Below, one piece after another: positions 1 through 6,527 of a stretch of 7,541 nt of DNA. Source of the stretch: Gemmatimonadota bacterium (GTDB taxonomy: Bacteria; Gemmatimonadota; Gemmatimonadetes; JACCXV01; JAHWKZ01); contig JAHWKZ010000070.1 of NCBI GenBank assembly GCA_019347645.1, positions 1 through 7,541 on the forward strand, in the 5' to 3' direction. Position 1 is the stretch's first letter; each line of letters starts with the position of its first letter. The position numbers were made by a program, and so were the translations under genes. A model generated the notes under the pieces. It was not told where the DNA came from. It made no database searches and saw only the letters and a list, made by a program, of their open reading frames with translations.

Positions 1-1326
1 CTGCTCGACGGTCCCGACGTGGGCGTCGATCGCTGGCTCTTCGCCGACAGGCTGGAGGCTGCCGGGGGAGGATTCCCGAACCGGATGGCGCCGAACACCG
101 CGGTGGCTTTCGTGGGGATCGGCGTCTCGCTCGCGCTGCTTCGCCTGGAACGACGCGCCGGGTGGGCCCAGCTGCTGGCCCTGATGGTGGGACTCCTCGC
201 GCTCCTCACGGTCGCCGGTTACGCCTACGACATCCACGGCCTGTCCGGGATGAGAGATCACATTCCGATGGCCCTCAACACCGGCGTGGCCTTCCTCGCC
301 ATCGCCGTCGGAGGCGTCCTGGCCCGGCCGGATCGCGGCCCCGTCGCCGTCCTCTCGAGCGACCGTATCGATGGATACCTCGCGCGCCGTCTCCTCCCCG
401 CGGCCTTCGTGGTGCCCTTCGGGCTGGGGTGGCTCCGGAGCCTCGGCGAGAGCGCGGGATGGTACGGCACCGGGCTCGGCGTCGGCCTGATGGTCGTCTC
501 GAGCACGATCATCTTCGCCGCACTCGTGGCCTGGACCGCGCGGATGGTGGACCTCGCCGACGAGGAGCGCGCGCGTGCGGAAGCCGAGCGGGTCCGGCTC
601 AACCGCGAGCTCGAGGAGCGGGTCCGGGAGCTGGACGCGGTCAACCGAGAGCTCGAATCGTTCGCTTACGCCGTCTCCCACGACCTGCGGGCGCCGCTGC
701 GCTCGGTCGCCGGGTTCGGGGAGGCGCTCGAAGAGGACTGCGCCGATCGCCTCGACGAGGCGGGGCGCGACTACCTCCGCCGGATCCGCGACGCCGCGAC
801 CCGGATGGGACTGCTGATCGACGACCTCCTCGGCCTCTCGCGCATCACCCGCGCCCCGCTGGAGAGCGAGCCGGTGGATCTCTCCCTGCTCGCCCGGCGC
901 ATCGCCGACGACCTGGAGCTGGCGGAGCCCGGACGGACCGTGGAGGTCGTGATCGAGCCCGGACTGCGGGCCACGGGCGATCCCCGTCTCCTCGACGTCG
1001 CGCTCCGGAACCTCCTCGGCAACGCGTGGAAGTACACCCGCCACGCGCCGCGGGCGCGGATCGAGTTCGGATCCACGCTCGCCGACGGAGCGACGGCGCT
1101 CTACGTCCGGGACAACGGGGCCGGCTTCGACATGGAATACGCCGACAAGCTCTTCGGGGCCTTCCAGCGCCTCCACGGCGTCGACGAGTACGAGGGCACC
1201 GGGATCGGCCTCGCCACGGTCCAGCGCATCGTCCACCGCCACGGCGGTCGGGTGTGGGCCGAGGGGCGGGTCGGCGAAGGGGCGGTGTTCTGGTTCATCC
1301 TGGAGAACGGGAGGAGCAAGCCATGA
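1..1326 (+). CDS. Membrane-bound sensor histidine kinase, 5' end missing
   Basis: Autophosphorylating sensor kinase of the inner membrane. The frame is open to base 1, so the gene starts upstream of the window; the GTG at base 19 is probably internal, since good sequence (LLDGPDVG) precedes it. The N-terminal half has about five hydrophobic segments (roughly codons 30-48, 55-78, 88-105, 127-142, 157-178) and no recognisable extracellular ligand domain. A charged coiled coil (about codons 183-217) leads into a HisKA domain whose phospho-accepting His is at base 679 (motif SHDLRAPLR). The HATPase domain follows: N-box Asn codons at 1009 and 1021, G1 box DNGAGFD at 1111, and G2 box GTGIGL at 1195-1212. 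The coiled coil and H-box resemble phytochrome-type and PAS kinases that pair with Rcp1-like regulators, and such a regulator is the next gene, overlapping by ATGA. The signal sensed is unknown. Kinase identity is certain; the true start is not visible. Confidence 0.95.
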   Translation: MLDGPDVGVDRWLFADRLEAAGGGFPNRMAPNTAVAFVGIGVSLALLRLERRAGWAQLLALMVGLLALLTVAGYAYDIHGLSGMRDHIPMALNTGVAFLAIAVGGVLARPDRGPVAVLSSDRIDGYLARRLLPAAFVVPFGLGWLRSLGESAGWYGTGLGVGLMVVSSTIIFAALVAWTARMVDLADEERARAEAERVRLNRELEERVRELDAVNRELESFAYAVSHDLRAPLRSVAGFGEALEEDCADRLDEAGRDYLRRIRDAATRMGLLIDDLLGLSRITRAPLESEPVDLSLLARRIADDLELAEPGRTVEVVIEPGLRATGDPRLLDVALRNLLGNAWKYTRHAPRARIEFGSTLADGATALYVRDNGAGFDMEYADKLFGAFQRLHGVDEYEGTGIGLATVQRIVHRHGGRVWAEGRVGEGAVFWFILENGRSKP

Positions 1327-1745
1327 AGAACGGATCGATCCTGCTGGTCGAGGACAACCCCGACGACGTCGAGCTGACGCTGCGGGCGTTTCGCAAGAAC
1401 CGGATCGGTAACGAGGTCGTCGTCGAGCGCGACGGCGTGGAGGCGCTGGAGTGGCTCTTCGACAGGCAGCACCGACTTCCACAACTGATCCTGCTCGACC
1501 TGCGGATGCCGCGACTCGGGGGCCTCGAGGTCCTCGAGCGGATCCGCGCCGAGGAGCGGACCCGCCGCATCCCGGTCGTCATCCTCACCTCCTCCGACGA
1601 GGAGCGCGATCTCGTCCAGAGCTACGATCTCGGGGCGAACAGCTTCATCCGCAAGCCCGTCGAGTTCGACAAGTTCGTCGACGCGGTGCGGCAACTCGGC
1701 CTGTACTGGCTCGTCCTGAACGAGTCGCCCCGTGAAACCGGCTGA
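1323..1745 (+). CDS. Rcp1/CheY-like single-domain response regulator
   Basis: A 140-residue protein that is one receiver domain and nothing else. The acidic pocket is Glu10-Asp11 (LLVEDNPDD), the phospho-acceptor is Asp59 (LLDLRMP), the switch residue is Thr89 (ILTSS) and the conserved Lys is Lys111 (IRKPVEF). The NPDD motif, the long insertion before beta-3 and the C-terminal YW segment are typical of the Rcp1 subfamily, which takes phosphate from phytochrome-like or PAS kinases. The ATG at 1323 overlaps the kinase stop by four bases and has GGGAGGAG at 1309-1316, six bases upstream, so the start is secure. It very likely receives phosphate from the upstream kinase and passes it on or acts by protein contact, because there is no output domain. 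The downstream hybrid kinase is a plausible partner (inference). Confidence 0.96.
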   Translation: MKNGSILLVEDNPDDVELTLRAFRKNRIGNEVVVERDGVEALEWLFDRQHRLPQLILLDLRMPRLGGLEVLERIRAEERTRRIPVVILTSSDEERDLVQSYDLGANSFIRKPVEFDKFVDAVRQLGLYWLVLNESPRETG

Positions 1746-2898
1746 GCGAAGGGACCTCCGCGTCCTGTTCGTCGAGGACGACCCCGACGACGTCGCGCTG
1801 CTCCTCCGCGAGCTGGCCCGCGCGGATTGGCGGGTGGAGCACGAGCGGGTGGAGACCGAGGAGGCGATGCGGCGGGCGCTCGAGAGCTCGGAATGGGACA
1901 TCGTCATAGCAGACCACCGGATGCCGCGCTTCAGCGGTCCGGCCGCCCTCGCCCTCGTGCAGGAGACGGGGATCGACCTGCCGTTCATCATGGTGTCGGG
2001 GACGATCGGCGAGGAGCTGGCCGCCGAGTCGCTGCGCGCGGGAGCGGAGGATTTCCTCGTCAAGGACACCCTCTACCGGCTGGTGCCCGCCATCGAGCGC
2101 GAGCTCCGCGACGCCGAGGACCGGCGATCGCGTCGCCGAGCCGAGGAGGCGCTCCACGAGCGGGAGAAGATGCTCCTCCAGGCCCAGAAGATGGAGGCGC
2201 TCGGCCGCCTGGCCGGCGGCGTCGCCCACGACTTCAACAACCTGCTGATGGTGATCCGCGGCTACGCCGAGCTCCTCGGCCAGGATGCCGCGAACTCCGG
2301 GAGACGGGAGATCGAGGAGATCCTGGCCGCGGCCGGCCGGGGGGCCGACCTCACCCGCCAGCTGCTGGCTTTCAGCCGCGGGACGGTGGAGGAGTCGCGG
2401 GTCGTCGATCTCCACGAGGTCGTGGAGGCCCTCGAGAGGATGATCCGGCGCCTTCTGCCGGAGACGATCCGGCTCGAGATCCGGCTCTCGGCCACGAAGA
2501 GGCGGGTCCTCGTCGACCCCGGCCGGATCGAGCAGGCGCTGCTCAACCTCGTGGTCAACGCCCAGGACGCCATGGCCGGCGGGGGCCGGCTCGAGATCGA
2601 GACCCGGAACCCGGACCCGGATACCGTGGAAATGGTCGTCCGGGACACCGGCGTCGGGATGGAGCCCGAGGTCGTGGACCGGATCTTCGAGCCGTTCTTC
2701 ACCACCAAGGAGGAGGGGGACGGGACGGGCCTGGGCCTGGCGATCGTGTACGGAGTCGTCGAACACTCCGGCGGGGCGATCGCCATCGAGTCGCGGCTCG
2801 GGGAGGGCACCGCGTTCACCATTCGCCTGCCCCTGGCCGCCGAATCGGCGGCGCGCGGGGCCGCCGAGGCTTCCAGCGTTCCGGCGTACGACTCCTAG
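1732..2898 (+). CDS. Hybrid protein: N-terminal receiver plus histidine kinase
   Basis: A 388-residue soluble protein with no membrane segment. Residues about 9-125 form a receiver domain: acidic pocket Glu15-Asp16-Asp17, phospho-acceptor Asp61 (IADHRMP), Ser89 at the switch position (MVSGTIGEE) and Lys111 (LVKD). A charged helix (about 121-157) leads to a HisKA domain with His166 in AHDFNNLL, the NtrB-like H-box. The ATPase domain has N-box Asn276 (LVVNAQDAM), G1 Asp305 (DTGVGM), an EPFFTTK F-box and G2 GTGLGL at 331-336. The protein ends soon after, in an Ala/Ser-rich tail of about 20 residues with no second receiver. Proteins with this kind of receiver often carry a PAS domain before the kinase; here the receiver joins the kinase directly, so phosphorylation of Asp61 may control kinase activity (inference). 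The GTG start overlaps the preceding gene by 14 bases and has only a weak ribosome site (GAACGAG, 1718-1724), which suggests translational coupling. Confidence 0.94.
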   Translation: MKPAERRDLRVLFVEDDPDDVALLLRELARADWRVEHERVETEEAMRRALESSEWDIVIADHRMPRFSGPAALALVQETGIDLPFIMVSGTIGEELAAESLRAGAEDFLVKDTLYRLVPAIERELRDAEDRRSRRRAEEALHEREKMLLQAQKMEALGRLAGGVAHDFNNLLMVIRGYAELLGQDAANSGRREIEEILAAAGRGADLTRQLLAFSRGTVEESRVVDLHEVVEALERMIRRLLPETIRLEIRLSATKRRVLVDPGRIEQALLNLVVNAQDAMAGGGRLEIETRNPDPDTVEMVVRDTGVGMEPEVVDRIFEPFFTTKEEGDGTGLGLAIVYGVVEHSGGAIAIESRLGEGTAFTIRLPLAAESAARGAAEASSVPAYDS

Positions 2899-2997
2899 CC
2901 TCCCCACATCGCGCCTGTTGCGGCGATGGTCGCTCCCGTCGCAACTTGATGCCCCGTCGTATCCAATCGGCGATCATCCCATGGAAGGAGGCATCCC
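2899..2997. other. Short intergenic region between signalling and XDH blocks
   Basis: These 99 bases separate two tightly packed gene blocks and are the only sizeable gap in the window. They hold a 9-bp stem-loop (2917-2945) and a strong Shine-Dalgarno sequence (2985-2991). I see no convincing -35/-10 pair: TTGATG at 2946 and TATCCAAT at 2960 are too close together. The xdh genes may have their own promoter here of a type not readable by eye, or may be read through from the signalling genes. Confidence 0.6.
2917..2945 (+). other. Stem-loop between the two gene blocks (possible terminator or operator)
   Basis: The arms GTTGCGGCG (2917-2925) and CGTCGCAAC (2937-2945) pair over nine positions with one G-U wobble and an 11-base loop. 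No T-run follows (next bases TTGATG), so it is not a classical intrinsic terminator. The loop side also carries GCGATGGTCGC, a smaller alternative hairpin, and GTCGC occurs twice (2929-2933 and 2938-2942). It starts 18 bases after the hybrid-kinase stop. It could be a U-less terminator, an mRNA-processing structure or a regulator site, or chance in GC-rich DNA. Confidence 0.4.
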
Positions 2998-3000
2998 ACG
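2985..3000 (+). promoter_or_regulatory. Strong ribosome binding site that points to an ACG start
   Basis: AAGGAGG (2985-2991) is a perfect match to the core anti-16S pairing sequence. Six bases (CATCCC) separate it from ACG at 2998-3000, which is in frame with the Mo-subunit gene. No ATG, GTG or TTG lies in that frame between the upstream stop TGA (2947-2949) and GTG 3088. The nearest ATG (2981) is in another frame, has no ribosome site and stops at 3026-3028 after 15 codons. The spacing therefore selects ACG as the initiation codon, unless the base at 2999 is really T. Confidence 0.7.
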
Positions 3001-5199
3001 GAACGTGTCGAGGGTCTCGCCAAGCTGACCGGGACGGAGCGGTACGTCGACGACCTCCCGCTCGACGACGCTCTGTGGGGCGCCACCGTGCGCAGCCCGG
3101 TCCCGCGCGGCCGGATCCGGGAGGTCCGCTTCGCCTCCGGGCTCGACCGATCGGAGCTGGTCGTCGTGGACCACCGCGACCTGACGGGGCCGAACGAGGT
3201 CCTGCTGATCGAGCCTGACCAGCCAGTCCTGGCCGCCGATCGGGTGCGCCACCTCCACGAACCCGTCCTCCTGCTCGCCCACCCCTCGCGGGAAGCGCTC
3301 CGCCGCGCGGTGGCCGCCGTCGAGATCGTGGTCGACCCCGAGCCCCCGGTGCTCGACTTCACAGTCGATCCCCCGCCGGGCGGCGTCCAGTACGGCGACG
3401 ACAACGTGCTGAAGCGGCTCTCGATCGACAAAGGGGACGTCGAGACGGCGCTGGCGGGCGCCGCGAGGATCGTCGAGGGCGAATACCGGACGGGGGCGCA
3501 GGAGCACGTCTATCTCGAGAACCAGGGGATGGTGGCGTGGGAGGAAGGCGACGTCCTCGTGGTCAAGGGGAGCCTGCAGTGCCCCTACTACGTGCTGAAG
3601 GCGCTGGGCCACGCGCTGGGGCGCGGCCCCGACCGGGTGCGGGTCGTCCAGGCGCCGACGGGCGGCGGGTTCGGCGGCAAGGAGGAGTACCCCTCCCTCG
3701 TGGCTCTCCACGCCGCGCTGCTGGCGCGGAAGGCCGGGCGACCCGTCAAGCTCGTCTACGAGCGCGGCGAGGACATGGAGGCGACCACCAAGCGCCACCC
3801 CTCGCTCGTCCGCCACCGGACCGGCGTCGACGTGGAGGGTCGCCTGCTCGCGCAGGACATCGAGGTCGTGCTCGACGGCGGGGCGTACGTGACTCTCTCT
3901 CCCGTCGTCCTGTCACGGGCGATCATCCACGCGGCCGGGCCGTACGCGTGCGACCACGTCCGGATCCGCGGCCGCGCCGTCTTCACCAACTCGCCCCCCT
4001 ACGGCGCCTTCCGCGGCTTCGGAGCGCCCCAGACGATCTTCGCCAACGAGCGACACATGGACGTGGTGGCGGCGGCGGTCGACCTCGACCCGATCGAGCT
4101 GCGGCGCCGGAACCTGATCGAGAACGGCCAGTCCACCGCGACCGGCCAGGTGATCGACGACGGGACCGACCGGACGGCGCTGCTCGACCGCGCGGTCGAG
4201 CTCTCCGGCTGGCACGAGAAGAAGGCCGCGCACGCCGAGCTCGCCCGGCGCCATCCGTGGCGCCGCCGGGGGATGGGCCTCGCCTGCTTCCACCACGGTG
4301 CGGGGTTCACCGGGAGCGGCGAGGTCGTCCTGGCCTCGCGCGTGGACGTCGCCGGTCTGGCCGACGGTCGGATCGAGGTCCGGTCGGGCAACATCGAGAT
4401 GGGACAGGGCACCCTGACGGTCTTCACCCAGATCGCCTCCGAAGCCTCCGGCCTAGCACCTTCCGCCATCGCCCTCGCCGAGCCGGACACGGCGCGGGTC
4501 CCGAACAGCGGTCCCACGGTGGCGTCCCGGACCGTCATGGTCGTCGGCCGGCTGATCGAGCGGGCGATCGAGGACCTGAAGGCGCGTCTCGGCCTGCCTC
4601 CCGATGCCGGCGGAGACCGGTTCGCCGAGGCGATCCGCGCCGCGCACGCGGAGCGTGGCGAGGCTCCCGTGGGGACCGCCACCTACCAGCCACCTCCCGG
4701 AGTCGAGTGGGACGAGACGACGTACCGCGGGGACGCCTACGCCGCGTACGCGTGGGCGGTCTACGTGGCCGAGGTCGAGGTCGACCTGCGGACCTACACC
4801 ACCCGCGTCGTGGACTTCGTGGCCCTCCAGGAGGTCGGCAAGGTCCTCAACGAGACGCTCGCCCGCGGCCAGATCCAGGGCGGGGTCGTTCAGGGAATCG
4901 GCTGGGCGCTGATGGAGGACGTGGTGCTGGAGGACGGCGCGATGGCCAACGCCCAGCTCACCAACTACATCATCCCGACCTCCGACGACGTGCCGCCGAT
5001 CCGGGTCACGTTCGAGGAGACCCCCTACGCCCACGGCGCTCGCGGAGCGAAGGGCCTCGGCGAGCTGCCGATCGACGGACCGGCGCCGGCGGTCGTCAAC
5101 GCGGTGGCGCGAGCCACCGGCACCCGACCGACCACGGTCCCGCTGACCCCCGAGCGGCTGATGGAGCGGCTCGAGGAGGGTCGCGCCGATGTCGCCTGA
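2998..5199 (+). CDS. xdhA: Xanthine dehydrogenase, molybdenum-binding subunit
   Basis: Catalytic molybdopterin subunit of a cytoplasmic xanthine dehydrogenase-type hydroxylase (hypoxanthine to xanthine to urate). It is 733 residues long from the proposed ACG start, close to the usual 750-770. The N-terminus RVEGLAKLTG...RYVDDL is the standard first segment of the family and would be lost if GTG 3088 were used. Key motifs, numbered from ACG: Gln194 (SLQCP), GGGFGGKE at 222-229, Arg307 (SRAIIHAAG), FRGFG at 338-342, Phe437-Thr438 (GAGFTGSGE), GQG at 469-471 and catalytic Glu689 (KGLGELP). Matched by motif and spacing to bovine XDH, these are Gln767, Glu802, Arg880, Phe914, Phe1009-Thr1010 and Glu1261. 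The gaps 767-802-880-914 (35, 78 and 34 residues) are reproduced exactly. Glu802 and Arg880 are the purine-recognition pair that differs in aldehyde oxidases, so a purine substrate is likely. The gene overlaps the 2Fe-2S subunit gene by 11 bases. The symbol follows E. coli usage. The start codon is the main uncertainty. Confidence 0.92.
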   Translation, partial: TERVEGLAKLTGTERYVDDLPLDDALWGATVRSPVPRGRIREVRFASGLDRSELVVVDHRDLTGPNEVLLIEPDQPVLAADRVRHLHEPVLLLAHPSREALRRAVAAVEIVVDPEPPVLDFTVDPPPGGVQYGDDNVLKRLSIDKGDVETALAGAARIVEGEYRTGAQEHVYLENQGMVAWEEGDVLVVKGSLQCPYYVLKALGHALGRGPDRVRVVQAPTGGGFGGKEEYPSLVALHAALLARKAGRPVKLVYERGEDMEATTKRHPSLVRHRTGVDVEGRLLAQDIEVVLDGGAYVTLSPVVLSRAIIHAAGPYACDHVRIRGRAVFTNSPPYGAFRGFGAPQTIFANERHMDVVAAAVDLDPIELRRRNLIENGQSTATGQVIDDGTDRTALLDRAVELSGWHEKKAAHAELARRHPWRRRGMGLACFHHGAGFTGSGEVVLASRVDVAGLADGRIEVRSGNIEMGQGTLTVFTQIASEASGLAPSAIALAEPDTARVPNSGPTVASRTVMVVGRLIERAIEDLKARLGLPPDAGGDRFAEAIRAAHAERGEAPVGTATYQPPPGVEWDETTYRGDAYAAYAWAVYVAEVEVDLRTYTTRVVDFVALQEVGKVLNETLARGQIQGGVVQGIGWALMEDVVLEDGAMANAQLTNYIIPTSDDVPPIRVTFEETPYAHGARGAKGLGELPIDGPAPAVVNAVARATGTRPTTVPLTPERLMERLEEGRADVA

Positions 5200-5704
5200 G
5201 CGTGGATCGTACGCGGATCCCGCTGTCGACTATCACGTCGAGATCGCCTTCACGCTGAACGGAGCCGAGGTCCGGATCCGGGTCGACCCCGCCGAGCGCC
5301 TCCTCGACGTGCTCCGCTACCGCCTCGGGCTCACCGGGACGAAGGAGGGGTGCGCCGAGGGCGAGTGCGGCGCGTGCACGGTGTGGATCGACGGCCTGCC
5401 GGTGGATTCCTGCCTCGTCCCGGCGGTCCAAGCGCGCGGGCGCGAGGTGGTGACGATCGAGGCCGTCGACCCGATGCGGCTGCGGCCCCTCCTCGAATCC
5501 GGGGCCACGCAGTGTGGGGCCTGTACTCCGGGTGTGGTCATGACGGCCCTGTGGATCCTCGACCATCCCGACCTGCTCGAGACTCACACGGTACGTGAGC
5601 TGATGGCCGGTAACCTCTGCCGCTGCACCGGATACGATGGAATCGTGGAGGGGGTCCTGGAAGCCCTGGAGGCGACGCGGGACACCGAAAGGGAGCCGGC
5701 GTGA
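5189..5704 (+). CDS. xdhC: Xanthine dehydrogenase, 2Fe-2S subunit
   Basis: Electron-transfer subunit of 171 residues, the usual size for the family, carrying two 2Fe-2S clusters between the Mo centre and FAD. A plant-ferredoxin-like domain binds one cluster through Cys55, Cys60, Cys63 and Cys75 (GCAEGECGACTV). The C-terminal helical domain binds the other through Cys109, Cys112, Cys144 and Cys146 (QCGACTPG and LCRCTGY). All eight cysteines are present, and Gln108 before Cys109 is the residue that usually contacts the molybdopterin. About 18 residues precede the ferredoxin fold, with no Tat or other signal peptide, so the enzyme is cytoplasmic. The ATG overlaps the Mo-subunit gene's end by 11 bases and has GAGGAGGG (5173-5180) eight bases upstream. 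The symbol follows E. coli naming, where xdhC is the Fe-S subunit; it is not the XdhC maturation chaperone of other bacteria. Confidence 0.95.
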   Translation: MSPERGSYADPAVDYHVEIAFTLNGAEVRIRVDPAERLLDVLRYRLGLTGTKEGCAEGECGACTVWIDGLPVDSCLVPAVQARGREVVTIEAVDPMRLRPLLESGATQCGACTPGVVMTALWILDHPDLLETHTVRELMAGNLCRCTGYDGIVEGVLEALEATRDTEREPA

Positions 5705-6516
5705 AGGTCGAGGCTCCCGCCACCCTGGACGAGGCGCTCGCGTGCCTCCAGGCGGCCCCGCTCGTCCCGCTCGCAGGCGGGACCGACCTGCTCGTCCACT
5801 GGCCCGGGAACCTCGAGGCCAAGGCCGGCCACTACGTGGACCTCTGGGCCCTCGACGAGCTGCGCGGGATCCGCCGCGACGCCGAGGGGCTCACGCTGGG
5901 GGCGCTCGCCACATACTGGGACGCGATCCGCGATTCCCGGATCCGCGAGGAGTTCCCGATACTCGTCCAGGCGGCGCGCCAGGTGGGGGCGATCCAGATC
6001 CAGTCGCGGGGGACGTGGGCCGGCAACGTGGTCAACGCCTCGCCCGCCGCCGACGGCGTGCCGGTGCTGATGGCGCTCGACGCCGTCGTCGTCCTCGCCT
6101 CGGCCAGCCGCCGTCGGGAGGTCCCGCTGGACGCCTTCTACACGGGATACCGGACGACCGTCCGCCGCGCCGACGAGCTGGTCGTCGCCGTCCGGCTGCC
6201 GGACCGCGGCAACGCCGTCCAGACGTTCGTGAAGGTCGGCTCCCGACGCGCCCAGGCGATCGCCAAGGTAGGCCTCGCCCTGGCCCGCTCCGAGGCCGGC
6301 TGGCGAGTCGTGGCGGCCAGCGTGGCGCCGACGGTGGTCCGCTGCCGGACGGTCGAGGCGGCGCTGGACGCCGGCGACGCCTTCGCGGCGCCGGAGGACC
6401 TCCTCCCGCTGTTGCGCGAGGACGTGACCCCGATCGACGACCTGCGATCCACCGCTCGATACCGGGAGATGGTCCTGGCGCGGGTCCTCTGGCACGCGAT
6501 CGCCGAAGCCGCGTAG
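5701..6516 (+). CDS. xdhB: Xanthine dehydrogenase, FAD-binding subunit
   Basis: FAD subunit of 271 residues, slightly shorter than the common 280-300, which passes electrons from the Fe-S clusters to NAD or another acceptor. The first FAD motif is PLAGGTDLLV at 23-32 and the second is RGTWAGNVVNASPAAD at 103-118. The C-terminal domain (CO dehydrogenase flavoprotein C-terminal type) shows KVGSRRAQAIAKV at 178-190. TLGALAT at 65-71 is also typical. The start is GTG at 5701, with its GTGA overlapping the stop of the 2Fe-2S gene by four bases, and AAAGGGAG (5688-5695) lies just upstream. The family is shared with CO dehydrogenase and nicotinate or aldehyde hydroxylases, so the xanthine assignment rests on the pocket residues of the adjacent Mo subunit. 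Confidence 0.93.
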   Translation: MKVEAPATLDEALACLQAAPLVPLAGGTDLLVHWPGNLEAKAGHYVDLWALDELRGIRRDAEGLTLGALATYWDAIRDSRIREEFPILVQAARQVGAIQIQSRGTWAGNVVNASPAADGVPVLMALDAVVVLASASRRREVPLDAFYTGYRTTVRRADELVVAVRLPDRGNAVQTFVKVGSRRAQAIAKVGLALARSEAGWRVVAASVAPTVVRCRTVEAALDAGDAFAAPEDLLPLLREDVTPIDDLRSTARYREMVLARVLWHAIAEAA

Positions 6517-6527
6517 ACTCGCCGGCC

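Noticed and set aside
1645..2907. 420-codon open frame on the minus strand opposite the hybrid kinase
   Set aside because: The sense strand encodes complete receiver and kinase domains; the antisense translation shows no recognisable domain and is a base-composition artefact.
2917..2950. Classical intrinsic terminator after the hybrid kinase
   Set aside because: The stem is good, but it is followed by TTGATG rather than a T-run, so it was listed only as a stem-loop.
2946..2967. Possible promoter formed by TTGATG and TATCCAAT upstream of the xdh genes
   Set aside because: The two elements are only eight bases apart instead of about 17, and no better-spaced pair is visible.
3088..3090. GTG as the start of the Mo-binding subunit
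   Set aside because: It would remove about 30 residues that match the conserved N-terminal segment, and it has no ribosome site at the right distance; the strong AAGGAGG lies almost 100 bases upstream.
3537..5258. 573-codon open frame on the plus strand in another frame across the Mo subunit
   Set aside because: Its translation is dominated by Arg, Gly, Pro and Ala, and it overlaps a gene with intact catalytic motifs. It is a shadow frame.
5189..5704. XdhC-type molybdenum cofactor chaperone
   Set aside because: The protein has the eight-cysteine pattern of a 2Fe-2S subunit and no Rossmann-type chaperone features; only the E. coli gene name coincides.
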